Of a DNA stretch of 32,284 nt, positions 24,412 through 32,284 are shown in pieces. A model generated the notes under the pieces. The model ran no database searches, was not told the origin of the DNA, and saw only the letters and a list, made by a program, of their open reading frames with translations. Position numbers and translations under genes: made by a program. The stretch comes from Bordetella parapertussis (GTDB lineage: Bacteria > Pseudomonadota > Gammaproteobacteria > Burkholderiales > Burkholderiaceae_E), in assembly GCA_945883285.1 (NCBI GenBank), contig CAMCXH010000016.1, forward strand, positions 1 to 32,284. The letters run 5' to 3'. The number at the start of each line of letters is the position of its first letter. Position 1 is the stretch's first letter.

Positions 24412-26283
24412 ATGCGGCCGTCTTCCACATCGTCGTCTTTGCCGGCGGCCACGCCGCGCCCGCGCGAGCGCTCCGACTTCGAGACCCTCAGCAGTCTCTT
24501 TCCCTATCTCTGGGAGTTTCGCTGGCGCGTGCTGCTGGCAATCACCTGTCTGGTGGCGGCGAAGGTTGCGGTGGTCGGTGTGCCGGTCGTGCTCAAGCAG
24601 ATCGTCGACCTGCTGGTGCCTGCCGGCGGGCAGGCAGCCGTTTTGCTGGCGGTGCCTTTGGGCCTTTTGGCCGCCTATGGCCTGCTGCGCCTGGCCTCGA
24701 CCTTCTTTACCGAACTGCGCGAATTCGTTTTTGCCCGTGTCACGCAGCGCGCGGTGCGCAATGTGGCGCTCAAGGTCTTTCGGCATCTGCACGGACTGTC
24801 GCTGCGCTTTCACCTCGACCGTCAGACTGGCGGGCTGACCCGCGACATCGAGCGCGGCACGCGCGGCATTGCCAGCCTGGTGTCCTACACCCTCTACAGC
24901 ATCCTGCCGACGCTTGTGGAGATCACGCTGGTGATCGGCTATCTGGTGCTGCACTACGACGTCTGGTTTGCCGGCATCGCCGGCATTGCGCTCACGCTCT
25001 ACATCATCTACACGATTGTGATCACCGAATGGCGCACCGAGTTCCGGCGTTCGATGAACGAGCTCGACTCCAAGGCCAATGTGCGCGCGATCGACTCGCT
25101 GCTCAACTACGAGACAGTGAAGTACTTCGGCAACGAAGAGTTCGAGGCCCGCCGCTACGACGAGAGCATGCAGCGCTGGGAGCGCGCGGCGGTGCGCAGC
25201 CAGACCTCGCTGTCGGTGCTCAATGTCGGGCAGGCCCTGATCATCTCGGTGGCAGTCACGCTCATGGTCTGGCGCGCGACCGTCGGCGTGGTCGAGGGCC
25301 GCATGTCGATCGGCGATCTGGTGCTGGTCAACGCCTTCATGATCCAGCTCTATATGCCGCTGAATTTTCTGGGCGTGCTCTATCGCGAGATCAAGCAGAA
25401 CCTGGCCGATATGGAGCGCCTTTTCAGCTTGCTTGATGCCAACCGCGAGGTCGATGATTCACCGGGCGCTGCCCCCTTGACGCTGAGTGGTGCGCCCGAA
25501 ATCCGCTTCGACAAGGTGGCCTTCGCCTATGAGTCCAATCGCCAGATCCTGCATGAGCTGAGTTTTGTGGTGCCTGCCGGCACCACCACCGCGGTGGTCG
25601 GTTCAAGCGGTGCCGGCAAGTCCACGATCGGCCGGCTGCTCTTTCGCTTTTACGACGTGACCAGCGGCGCGATCACCATCGATGGTCACGATCTGCGCTC
25701 GGTCACGCAGTCGAGCCTGCGCCGCTCGATCGGCATCGTGCCGCAGGACACCGTGCTCTTTAACGACAGCCTTCGCTACAACGTCGCCTATGGCGAGCCG
25801 GATGCCGCAGCCGCCGACATCGAGGCTGCCGCCGATTCGGCGCAGTTGAGTGCCTTTATCGCCTCGCTGCCGCAGGGCTGGAACACGCCGGTGGGAGAGC
25901 GCGGCCTGAAGCTGTCAGGGGGTGAAAAGCAGCGCGTGGCAATTGCCCGCATGCTGCTCAAGAATCCGCCTGTGCTGCTGCTCGATGAGGCCACTTCGGC
26001 GCTCGATTCGCGCAACGAGGCGGCGATCCAGGAGGCCCTGCGGGCGGTTGCCGCGCATCGCACGACGCTGGTCATTGCGCATCGGCTGTCGACCATTGTC
26101 GATGCCGATCAGATCATCGTGCTCGAGGCCGGTCGCATCGTCGAGCGCGGTCGCCATGACGATCTGCTCGCCCTTGGCGGACGCTATGCCGGCATGTGGG
26201 CGATGCAGTCGCGCGATGAATCGCAGACCGATGCACCGGGCGAGCAGGAAGACGGCAAGGGCGTGGCGTTCGCAGCGAGCTGA
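24412..26283 (+). CDS. Atm1/ABCB7-type ABC exporter (permease-ATPase fusion)
   Basis: A 623-residue half-transporter. About six membrane helices (45-320) are followed by an ATPase: Walker A GSSGAGKST (near 399-407), Q-loop IVPQDTVLF, signature LSGGEKQRVAIAR, Walker B VLLLDEATSALD, H-loop VIAHRLS. NYETVKYFGNEEFEARRYDE in the second cytoplasmic region is typical of the Atm1/HMT1 group, exporters of glutathione-bound metals or sulfur compounds; bacterial homologues give heavy-metal tolerance. It probably acts as a homodimer in the inner membrane. It starts immediately after the crotonase stop (0-base gap), so the two are probably cotranscribed. A link to the adjacent copper chaperone is only suggestive. 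Confidence 0.92.
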   Translation: MRPSSTSSSLPAATPRPRERSDFETLSSLFPYLWEFRWRVLLAITCLVAAKVAVVGVPVVLKQIVDLLVPAGGQAAVLLAVPLGLLAAYGLLRLASTFFTELREFVFARVTQRAVRNVALKVFRHLHGLSLRFHLDRQTGGLTRDIERGTRGIASLVSYTLYSILPTLVEITLVIGYLVLHYDVWFAGIAGIALTLYIIYTIVITEWRTEFRRSMNELDSKANVRAIDSLLNYETVKYFGNEEFEARRYDESMQRWERAAVRSQTSLSVLNVGQALIISVAVTLMVWRATVGVVEGRMSIGDLVLVNAFMIQLYMPLNFLGVLYREIKQNLADMERLFSLLDANREVDDSPGAAPLTLSGAPEIRFDKVAFAYESNRQILHELSFVVPAGTTTAVVGSSGAGKSTIGRLLFRFYDVTSGAITIDGHDLRSVTQSSLRRSIGIVPQDTVLFNDSLRYNVAYGEPDAAAADIEAAADSAQLSAFIASLPQGWNTPVGERGLKLSGGEKQRVAIARMLLKNPPVLLLDEATSALDSRNEAAIQEALRAVAAHRTTLVIAHRLSTIVDADQIIVLEAGRIVERGRHDDLLALGGRYAGMWAMQSRDESQTDAPGEQEDGKGVAFAAS

Positions 26284-26294
26284 AGGTCGGGGTG

Positions 26295-26334
26295 CTCAAG
26301 GGCTTGAGGGTGCATGGCGAGGGCGCAGACGCCC
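26295..26334. other. Inverted repeats between convergent genes, weak terminator candidate
   Basis: CTCAAG-GG-CTTGAG (26295-26308) and GGGCG-CAGA-CGCCC (26321-26334) lie in the 67-base space between the ABC exporter and the kinase gene. Neither is followed by a T-run, so a terminator role is not shown. Confidence 0.3.
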
Positions 26335-26350
26335 GCCCCGGCTCAGCGTT

Positions 26351-28918
26351 TCAGGCCACCGTCCGTGCGATCTGCATCAGCTTGTCGCGCAGGGCTTCGA
26401 TCCGGAAGGGCTTGCTGATGAAGTCGTTCATACCGGCGTCGATGCAGCGTTCGCGGTCTGAGTCGAAGGCGTTGGCGGTCATCGCGATGATCCAGGGCTG
26501 CTGATGCGCCAGATCAAGCTGGCGGATGGCCCGTGTCGATTCGATGCCGTCCAGGATCGGCATCTGCATGTCCATCAGGATGGCGTCGTATTGCGTCGTG
26601 CGCGCCCGCTCGATCGCTTCCTGCCCGTTCTCGGCGAGATCGGCCTGCAGGCCGAGCTTTTGCAGGAAGGCAAATGCAATTTTCTGGTTCACCAGATTGT
26701 CTTCGGCGACCAGGATGCGCAAGGGCGGCAGCGTGGTTGACGAGTCGAGATCGGGCGATGGTGCCGGTCTGGCGGTGACCTGCGAGGCGGCCATGAAGAT
26801 GTCGAAGCGAAAGCTCGAACCCACACCCGATTGGCTATCGACCGAGATCTGCCCGCCCATCACCTCGCACAGTTTCGAGCAGATGGCCAGACCCAGACCG
26901 GTGCCGCCGAACTGTCGGGTGGTCGAGATATCGACCTGCGAGAAGGCCTTGAAGAGGCGGTCAAGCCGGTCGGCCGGTATGCCGATGCCGCTGTCGCTCA
27001 CCACGCCGCTGATCATGAACCCGCCGTCTGCCACCGCCTTCGAGCGGGCCTCAACCCGGATATGGCCCTGGTGCGTGAACTTGATCGCGTTTGAAATCAG
27101 GTTGGACAGAATCTGTCGCAGTCGGGTGCTGTCGCCTCTGACCATGATCGGCAGGTCCTCGGCCATCGTCAGATCGAGGTGCAGTCCCTTGTCGGCGATC
27201 ACCGGACGGTAGAGCGCAACGATCTGGCTGAATTCGTTTCGCAGGTCGAAGTCACGCAATTCGAGTTCGAGTTTGCCGGCCTCGATCTTCGAGAAATCGA
27301 GGATCTGATCGATCAGCTCGAGCAGCGCGTCGCCGCAATTGCGGATGGTGTTGAGGTCGCGGCTTTGTGTCTCGTCAAGCGGCGAGTGTTCGAGCAGTTG
27401 CACCGTTCCCAGGATGCCGTTCATGGGCGTGCGAATTTCGTGGCTGATCATCGCCAGGAACTCGCCCTTGGTGAGGTTGGCCCGGTCGGCCGCATCGCGC
27501 GCCTCACGGTAGTTGCGCAGATTGTCGTCGCGCTCCTCGATCAGTCGGCGGATCAGCCCCGAGATCGCGCTCAGGTCATTGGTGTCTTCCTGGCCGGGCT
27601 GCAGGATCAGGTTTGTCGTGTTGGCGCTCACCCCGACAGCGTTCGAATCGGTTATGGCGATTGCCGGCTGCGCGCCGGCTTCGCTTTGCATCTGCGCAGC
27701 AGTCTGCCTCAGCACCGCGAAGGCATTGGCCCGATTCTGATTGGCCAACTGCAGGTTTTCGGCCATCCGGTTGAAGCTGTCGACCAGCAGGCTCAATTCG
27801 CCCGACGACTGCACCGCGACGCGCGTGGCCTGCTGGCCGGAGGCGAGTTTCGAGGCGGCATTGGCCAGCTCGATGATCGGCCGTGAAAAGTGCCTCGCGA
27901 CGAAGTAGGCGAGCGCAAAGACCGCGAGTGCCGACAGCAGCAGCACGATCAGAAAGAAAGACAGCGCCGATTCGAAGTCCTTGAGCAGCAGTGAGACCGG
28001 CACGCCATAGGCAAGCCTGAGAAAGGGCGTGCCCGGGATGACCGACAGATCGCGAAAGGCCACCAGACCGTCGCTGCGGGTCCGGAAGATCACGTCACCC
28101 GCAAACGGTGTGTCGGCGAATTCCCGGGCATCGAGCACGAGCGAGGTTGCCTCAGGTCGCAACAGCGTGTCGCCGGTGCGCGAGAACAGCCAGATCGGAT
28201 GGGCATCGAAGAGGGTTACCGATTGCAGCTTTTTCACGAATCCGTCGAGATCGACCCGCACGACCACCGCGCCGCCGAAGGCGCCGTTGTCCAGATCGAG
28301 CGACGACAGCCCCGCCAGCAGCGACAGCCGTCCCCGCTCATCCCGGAAGGGGCCCTCGACCGTGATGGCTCTGGGCGGCATGAACCATTCCATGTTGCCG
28401 GCCGACAGCAGCGAGGGTTTGGTCTTGATCTGCGCGAAAAGCCGCTCGAAGTGACTGCCGGTGGGTGTCTGGTGCCACCCCGCAGCGCCTTTCGCGCGGG
28501 TGCTCACCCGGTCGGGCGGCGCGATCCGCTTCTTGTCCTCGACGATCGAGATCAGCCGCCCGTCGGCATCGGCGTAATAGATGCCCGAGTAGTTGGAGTA
28601 GTCGGCCTGCAGCTTGAGAAAGTTGGTCTCCAGCAGCTTGGCATTGACCGTGCGCTCATCGAACGAGGACGACAGATAAAGGGCCAGCGCCTCGGATGCG
28701 GTGATCTGCTTGAGCGAGCGCTGCAGGCCGAGTTCGAACTCCTGATCGAAGTTGGCCTTGATGATGGCGATCTGCTGCTCGATGTTCTGCTGCGTGCGCA
28801 GTCGCGCCGAGTCCTTGTTGAACTGAAAGGAAAAATAGATCAGCGGCCCGCCGATGAGCGCACCCACTGCCAGAAAGGCCAGCAACAGGCGCAGAAAGAT
28901 CGGCATCGTCTTCATCAT
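26351..28918 (-). CDS. Hybrid sensor histidine kinase / response regulator
   Basis: An 855-residue membrane kinase. TM1 is at about 8-32, a large periplasmic sensor (about 33-315, Cache-like, with SGIYYADADGRLISIVED), TM2 about 318-342, HAMP about 340-395, and a linker. The HisKA has phosphoacceptor H493 (SHEIRTPMNG), HATPase has NLISNAIKFTH, DSGIGIP and GGTGLGLA, and the C-terminal receiver has phospho-Asp D783 (LMDMQMP) and SKPF. There is no Hpt domain, so phosphate must leave through a separate Hpt protein or the receiver acts locally. It is the last of three same-strand genes after two periplasmic binding proteins (67-base gap), which may present ligands to its sensor domain. Confidence 0.94.
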   Translation of the reverse strand: MMKTMPIFLRLLLAFLAVGALIGGPLIYFSFQFNKDSARLRTQQNIEQQIAIIKANFDQEFELGLQRSLKQITASEALALYLSSSFDERTVNAKLLETNFLKLQADYSNYSGIYYADADGRLISIVEDKKRIAPPDRVSTRAKGAAGWHQTPTGSHFERLFAQIKTKPSLLSAGNMEWFMPPRAITVEGPFRDERGRLSLLAGLSSLDLDNGAFGGAVVVRVDLDGFVKKLQSVTLFDAHPIWLFSRTGDTLLRPEATSLVLDAREFADTPFAGDVIFRTRSDGLVAFRDLSVIPGTPFLRLAYGVPVSLLLKDFESALSFFLIVLLLSALAVFALAYFVARHFSRPIIELANAASKLASGQQATRVAVQSSGELSLLVDSFNRMAENLQLANQNRANAFAVLRQTAAQMQSEAGAQPAIAITDSNAVGVSANTTNLILQPGQEDTNDLSAISGLIRRLIEERDDNLRNYREARDAADRANLTKGEFLAMISHEIRTPMNGILGTVQLLEHSPLDETQSRDLNTIRNCGDALLELIDQILDFSKIEAGKLELELRDFDLRNEFSQIVALYRPVIADKGLHLDLTMAEDLPIMVRGDSTRLRQILSNLISNAIKFTHQGHIRVEARSKAVADGGFMISGVVSDSGIGIPADRLDRLFKAFSQVDISTTRQFGGTGLGLAICSKLCEVMGGQISVDSQSGVGSSFRFDIFMAASQVTARPAPSPDLDSSTTLPPLRILVAEDNLVNQKIAFAFLQKLGLQADLAENGQEAIERARTTQYDAILMDMQMPILDGIESTRAIRQLDLAHQQPWIIAMTANAFDSDRERCIDAGMNDFISKPFRIEALRDKLMQIARTVA

Positions 28919-28985
28919 GCGATTCGCGCTCCGGCAATCGCGGACCGCTTCATCAATGCAGGCAAGCTGATCGGCACCTGACGCC

Positions 28986-30107
28986 TTACTTCCTGAGCGC
29001 GAGCGACTGGTCGACGAATTCGTCGATCAGATACATCGCATCGTCGAGCTTGATGCCCAGCGCCTTGGCGCGCATCCGGTTGACCAGATAAGGGCCGCGC
29101 TCGGGTGTCCTGACCGCCATGCGGGCGGGCTTGAGCCCTTGCGCCAGGATGCTGTTGGCCATCTCGAAAGCCAGATACCCCTGGTTGTAGCCCGAATCAT
29201 TCGCGGTCAGCAGCATGCCTTCATAGACAAACTGGTCTTCATGCGAGGCCTCCGGAATCCTGATGTTGTTGAGATACCAGCGGCCGACTTCCATCATGTC
29301 GACATGGTTGCCATTGGCATCGCGCAGCGTGTCGTGGTTGAGCACGAAAAAAGCATCGACCCGTTTTGAAAGCTCGAGCGCGCGAGCCTTGAATTCATCG
29401 AGTGAATTGGTCATCACCTTGTCGACCAGCTTCATCGGCAGATCGCCGCGCTGCGCGAGCTGCTCGATCATCTTCACATTGGGTCGGGCCGACTCCGAGT
29501 CGCAGGCCAGGATGGCAAAGGTCTTGGCGCTGGGCACCATACGCTTGAGCAGGTCGAGGCTTTCCTTGTGATAGCCGGTCTGCCAGACACCGGTCACATT
29601 GCGACCGGGCGCGTCCATGCTGTCGACCAGCCCGTATTTGAGCGGCAGGCCGTTGATGCCCCAGAACACCACCGGGATGGGTGAGTCGAGCAGCTGGCCG
29701 CCGATGTATTTGGCGGCATTGTCGTCACCCAGCAGGACCAGATCGGGCTTGAAGGCCTGGATCTGCGCGAGGATGCGGGTGGTGGCATTGGCCATGTCGG
29801 CGCGGCTGTCCTTGCGCTTGGTGTCCATCCATTCCTTGCGGATGACCGCTTTCGACGATTCAACCGAATCGGTCTGCACCAGCTTTTGTGCCTGTTGCGC
29901 ATTGTCGAGATAGCCGAACTTGAGCATCGCGGCATTGACGCCCTTCTGGGTCGACTGCGACCAGATATAGGTCTTGTGATAGCTGCTGACGATGAAGATG
30001 CGCTTGCGCGCCGTATCGCTCGCGGCCTGCGCGCCGGTCGCGGACATGACCAGCAGACAGACGACGAGATTGAGCAGCCAACGCATCGATCGATTGGGGG
30101 TACTCAT
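28986..30107 (-). CDS. ABC-type periplasmic substrate-binding protein (ABC_sub_bind-like)
   Basis: A 373-residue secreted protein from ATG 30107. The signal peptide RWLLNLVVCLLVMSATGAQA ends near residue 28. The two-lobed binding protein starts with RIFIVSSYHKTYIWSQ, and has PDLVLLGDDNAAKYIGG, IPVVFWGINGLPLKYGL and RNVTGVWQTGY, resembling COG2984-like uncharacterised binding proteins. The ligand is unknown. No permease or ATPase of this transporter class is next to it; it lies between a family-1 binding protein and a hybrid kinase on the same strand. A role in ligand sensing is therefore plausible. The extension to 30212 overlaps the upstream gene and has no signal sequence. Confidence 0.85.
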   Translation of the reverse strand: MSTPNRSMRWLLNLVVCLLVMSATGAQAASDTARKRIFIVSSYHKTYIWSQSTQKGVNAAMLKFGYLDNAQQAQKLVQTDSVESSKAVIRKEWMDTKRKDSRADMANATTRILAQIQAFKPDLVLLGDDNAAKYIGGQLLDSPIPVVFWGINGLPLKYGLVDSMDAPGRNVTGVWQTGYHKESLDLLKRMVPSAKTFAILACDSESARPNVKMIEQLAQRGDLPMKLVDKVMTNSLDEFKARALELSKRVDAFFVLNHDTLRDANGNHVDMMEVGRWYLNNIRIPEASHEDQFVYEGMLLTANDSGYNQGYLAFEMANSILAQGLKPARMAVRTPERGPYLVNRMRAKALGIKLDDAMYLIDEFVDQSLALRK

Positions 30108-30156
30108 GCGTGCGCGCCTGGTCGGGTGAGGGGGTGTGGCAATCGTCGGTCGTCGC

Positions 30157-31482
30157 TCAGACTTTCCGGCGGGCGCGCCATTTGTCGAAGATCTCTTTCG
30201 ACTGCCCTGCATAGAGGTCGAGTGCGGCTTCGGGCGTCAGGCGTCCGGAGGCGGCATCGGCAAACATCTTCGGCAGCAGCCACGACTTCCAGATTTCGTC
30301 GATCGCGGCATTGGCATAACCCGGATAGCCGACATTGACTGTCCATTTGTCGGCGTCATTGAAGATCGCGTATTTGCTCGACGGCGCAGCCTTGGGGTCG
30401 TTGGCAATCAGTTGCTTGAGATCGGGCACCAGCTGCGGAAAGGTCGGAAAGTTGTAAAAGCCGCTCGCTTTGAAGGCATCGCGTGAGCTGCCGGTGAGAT
30501 CGACCAGGAACTTCTTGGCGCCGTCGATGTTCTTCGAAAACTTCCAGATCACATAGGCATTCATCAGGTGCATCACGCCGATCTGGCCCGCAGGGCCTGA
30601 GGCCGGGCGGCCGAGCAGGATCTTGTCGGCGATCGGGATTTTTTCGCTCTCGCCGGTGCGGGTGATCGAGATCGCATTGAGGGTCAGCGATCCTTTGCCG
30701 GCCAGCAGCAGGCGATTGTTCGACGAGGCATCCCACGAGAAGATCTCGTCGGTCATCGTGTCTTCGTAGAGGGCCTTGGCGAATTTCAGCGCCTCGAGCG
30801 AGCCTTTCGATTTCAGGCTCGGCTGCCCGGCTTCGGTCTGCTCGGCGCCGCCGAAAGAATGCAGGATCGATCGCAGCGCCATGCTGCTGTCGAGCTCGTT
30901 CGACATGCCGATGCCCACCGGGATGCCGTGCTTGTCCTTGATCCTGCGCCCGCCGTTGCGGATCGCTTCCCAGGTGTCGGGCACCACACCGATATCGGCC
31001 CACAGGTCGCTGCGGTAGTTCACCGGATCAGGGACGTAGCTGTCCGAAAACCCGAAGTACTTTTTCGTCACCGGGTTATAGGTGCTCTTGATCGCGATGT
31101 CGAGCGGCTTGCCGAACTTCTTTTCGCACTCGACAAAGACATCGCGGTGATCGATGACATTGTCTTCGTAGGACGCCGGCGGGCTCAGGAACATGCACAG
31201 ATCGTGACCCTGGTTCTTGGCGATTTCGGCGGCGGCGCGGCTCTCGATACTGGTCATGCCGACGTTGGTGACGATGACCTCGGTGTTGTTTTTCTCGCCC
31301 CACTCTTTCACGAAGGTCTTGTTGAACCACTCGTCGAAGGCCGGAACGAAATGGTTCCACTGCATGATCTTGAGGGTGCGTCGTGCGGCCGGCTGCGCCG
31401 CTGAGGCGGACCCCATGAAAGGCGCAGCCACTTGCGTGACGGCAACGGCGCCAGCCTGGCCAATGAATCGTCTGCGTGACAT
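30157..31482 (-). CDS. Extracellular solute-binding protein family 1, Tat-exported
   Basis: A 441-residue periplasmic binding protein. The N-terminus MSRRRFIGQAGAVAV is a twin-arginine signal, with cleavage near SASA (about 28). The mature part, LKIMQWNHFVPAFDEWFNKTF, and later NGGRRIKDKHGIPVGIG belong to the maltose/polyamine-type family 1 of solute-binding proteins. The ligand is unknown. AGAGGAAG lies a few bases before the ATG. The usual MalF/MalG-type permeases are absent; the next gene upstream is an amino-acid-type ABC ATPase, which belongs to a different transporter class. It lies 49 bases before the second binding protein on the same strand. Confidence 0.9.
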   Translation of the reverse strand: MSRRRFIGQAGAVAVTQVAAPFMGSASAAQPAARRTLKIMQWNHFVPAFDEWFNKTFVKEWGEKNNTEVIVTNVGMTSIESRAAAEIAKNQGHDLCMFLSPPASYEDNVIDHRDVFVECEKKFGKPLDIAIKSTYNPVTKKYFGFSDSYVPDPVNYRSDLWADIGVVPDTWEAIRNGGRRIKDKHGIPVGIGMSNELDSSMALRSILHSFGGAEQTEAGQPSLKSKGSLEALKFAKALYEDTMTDEIFSWDASSNNRLLLAGKGSLTLNAISITRTGESEKIPIADKILLGRPASGPAGQIGVMHLMNAYVIWKFSKNIDGAKKFLVDLTGSSRDAFKASGFYNFPTFPQLVPDLKQLIANDPKAAPSSKYAIFNDADKWTVNVGYPGYANAAIDEIWKSWLLPKMFADAASGRLTPEAALDLYAGQSKEIFDKWRARRKV

Positions 31483-31759
31483 GGGTCTTCCTCTGGGATG
31501 GGAGTCTTCGATAACCGGGGCGGGCGCAAGGCAGGTCCCAGTCAGTGCCGATGCTCACTCTAGCCGGGCGCGCGCGCCGAAGCGATCGCGGGATCAGCCG
31601 GGCAGGACGAGCGGCATGATCGGGCTAACAGATGCCTTGTGTGTGTCGGTATCGCCACGCTCTGGCGAGCCTGGTGCACTGCGCTGCCAGGGCAGATAAG
31701 AGTCGCCGCCGCTGTCCCGCTTCTGGGGATGGGACAGCAAGACGGCGACAGGCTGCTCG
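31483..31759. other. 277-base intergenic region before the binding-protein operon
   Basis: No ORF with coding character is seen. It should hold the promoter of the SBP-SBP-kinase set on the minus strand, but I find no clear -35/-10 pair. An 8-base inverted repeat, GCTGTCCC (31711-31718) and GGGACAGC (31731-31738), lies 20 bases past the ABC ATPase stop. It has a 12-base loop and no T-run, so it may be a weak terminator or RNA hairpin. Confidence 0.4.
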
Positions 31760-32284
31760 TCAGCCGCCAAGGTCTTCGTAGCGGTCGAGGACGTGATGCA
31801 AAAACTGTTTGCTGCGCTCGGACTGGGGATTGCTGAAGAAGGCTTCGGGAGTGTTCTGTTCGACGATCTCGCCACGGTCCATGAAGATGACCCTGTCGGC
31901 CACCGCCCTGGCAAAGCCCATCTCGTGGGTCACGCAGATCATGGTCATGCCGTCGCGGGCCAGATCGAGCATGGTGTCGAGCACTTCCTTGACCATCTCG
32001 GGGTCGAGCGCGGAGGTTGGCTCGTCGAACAGCATGATCGAGGGGTTCATGCACAGCGCACGGGCAATGGCCACCCGCTGCTGCTGTCCGCCCGACAGCT
32101 GGCTGGGGTATTTCGGCGCCTGCTCAGCAATGCGCACCCGCTCGAGAAACCGCATGGCGGTGGCCTCGGCCTCGGCCTTGCTGCGCTTTTTTACCCAGAT
32201 CGGCGCCAGCGTGCAGTTCTCGAGTACGGTCAGGTGCGGGAAGAGATTGAACTGCTGGAACACCATGCCGACATCGGAGCGCAC
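31760..32284 (-). CDS. Amino-acid-type ABC transporter ATP-binding protein, 5' end cut by window
   Basis: The C-terminal 174 residues of a polar amino acid (GlnQ/HisP-class) ATPase. Q-loop [15 protein letters not shown], signature [15 protein letters not shown], Walker [17 protein letters not shown], and H-loop CVTHEMGFA are all present; Walker A lies beyond the right edge. [10 protein letters not shown] at the end is unremarkable. The substrate cannot be told from the ATPase. Permease and binding-protein genes are expected to the right, outside the window. Confidence 0.93.
   Translation of the reverse strand: MRSDVGMVFQQFNLFPHLTVLENCTLAPIWVKKRSKAEAEATAMRFLERVRIAEQAPKYPSQLSGGQQQRVAIARALCMNPSIMLFDEPTSALDPEMVKEVLDTMLDLARDGMTMICVTHEMGFARAVADRVIFMDRGEIVEQNTPEAFFSNPQSERSKQFLHHVLDRYEDLGG

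Noticed and set aside
31711-31738. Rho-independent terminator after the ABC ATPase
   Set aside because: The stem is perfect, but the loop is 12 bases and no T-run follows on the transcribed strand.
1-32284. Mobile elements, CRISPR arrays, tRNA or rRNA genes
   Set aside because: No transposase or integrase frames, no regularly spaced repeats with spacers, and no tRNA-like or rRNA-like sequence were seen by reading; short tRNA genes could still escape without a search tool.

Overview
The window is GC-rich, densely coding DNA that looks like the chromosome of a betaproteobacterium, probably from or near the Burkholderiales. This rests on the ligase-associated repair genes, the acyl-CoA dehydrogenase / DUF2147 / FadB-like / thiolase / thioesterase cluster, and a reaction-centre cytochrome with a HiPIP, which suggest a purple phototroph or a descendant of one. 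The lineage is an inference. I see no rRNA, tRNA, CRISPR array, transposase or phage gene, and no gene-free stretch over 300 bases; the longest (31483-31759 and 10441-10667) are described below.

Left part (1-6016): the C-terminal part of a ligase-associated Lhr-type helicase and the nuclease PdeM, which normally work together, are separated by three metabolic genes. These are a short-chain-dehydrogenase-fold protein carrying the signature residues of halohydrin dehalogenases, a FOXRED1-like FAD oxidoreductase, and an ornithine-cyclodeaminase-family gene with a frameshift. Then come NudC and a SnoaL-like protein (6003-7432).

Middle part: a very tight minus-strand operon (10440 to 7429) runs SDR, a 33-codon micro-ORF joined by ATGA overlaps on both sides, DUF1214, DUF1254 and a fatty-acid-hydroxylase/sterol-desaturase-type membrane enzyme. 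Divergent from it is a stand-alone pufC-type tetraheme cytochrome with a PpsR/CrtJ-like TGT-N12-ACA site upstream. It converges on a HiPIP gene, its likely electron donor. No pufLM is present. A chemoreceptor follows.

Right-middle part (13835-21950): a TetR regulator with a self-operator, then a beta-oxidation cluster (acyl-CoA dehydrogenase, DUF2147 protein, hydroxyacyl-CoA dehydrogenase/enoyl-CoA hydratase fusion, thiolase, PaaI-type thioesterase, SGNH hydrolase) closed by a strong hairpin terminator. A PEP-CTERM-like surface protein, a PCu(A)C copper chaperone, a crotonase lacking the usual glutamates and an Atm1-type ABC exporter come next.

Right end (26351-32284): a minus-strand set of two unrelated periplasmic binding proteins followed by a hybrid histidine kinase, with no permease nearby, which may be a ligand-sensing relay. 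Last is a partial amino-acid-type ABC ATPase cut by the window edge.

The strongest candidates for something new are the halohydrin dehalogenase-like gene, the detached pufC-HiPIP pair with its putative PpsR site, the nested micro-ORF, and the two-binding-protein/kinase set.
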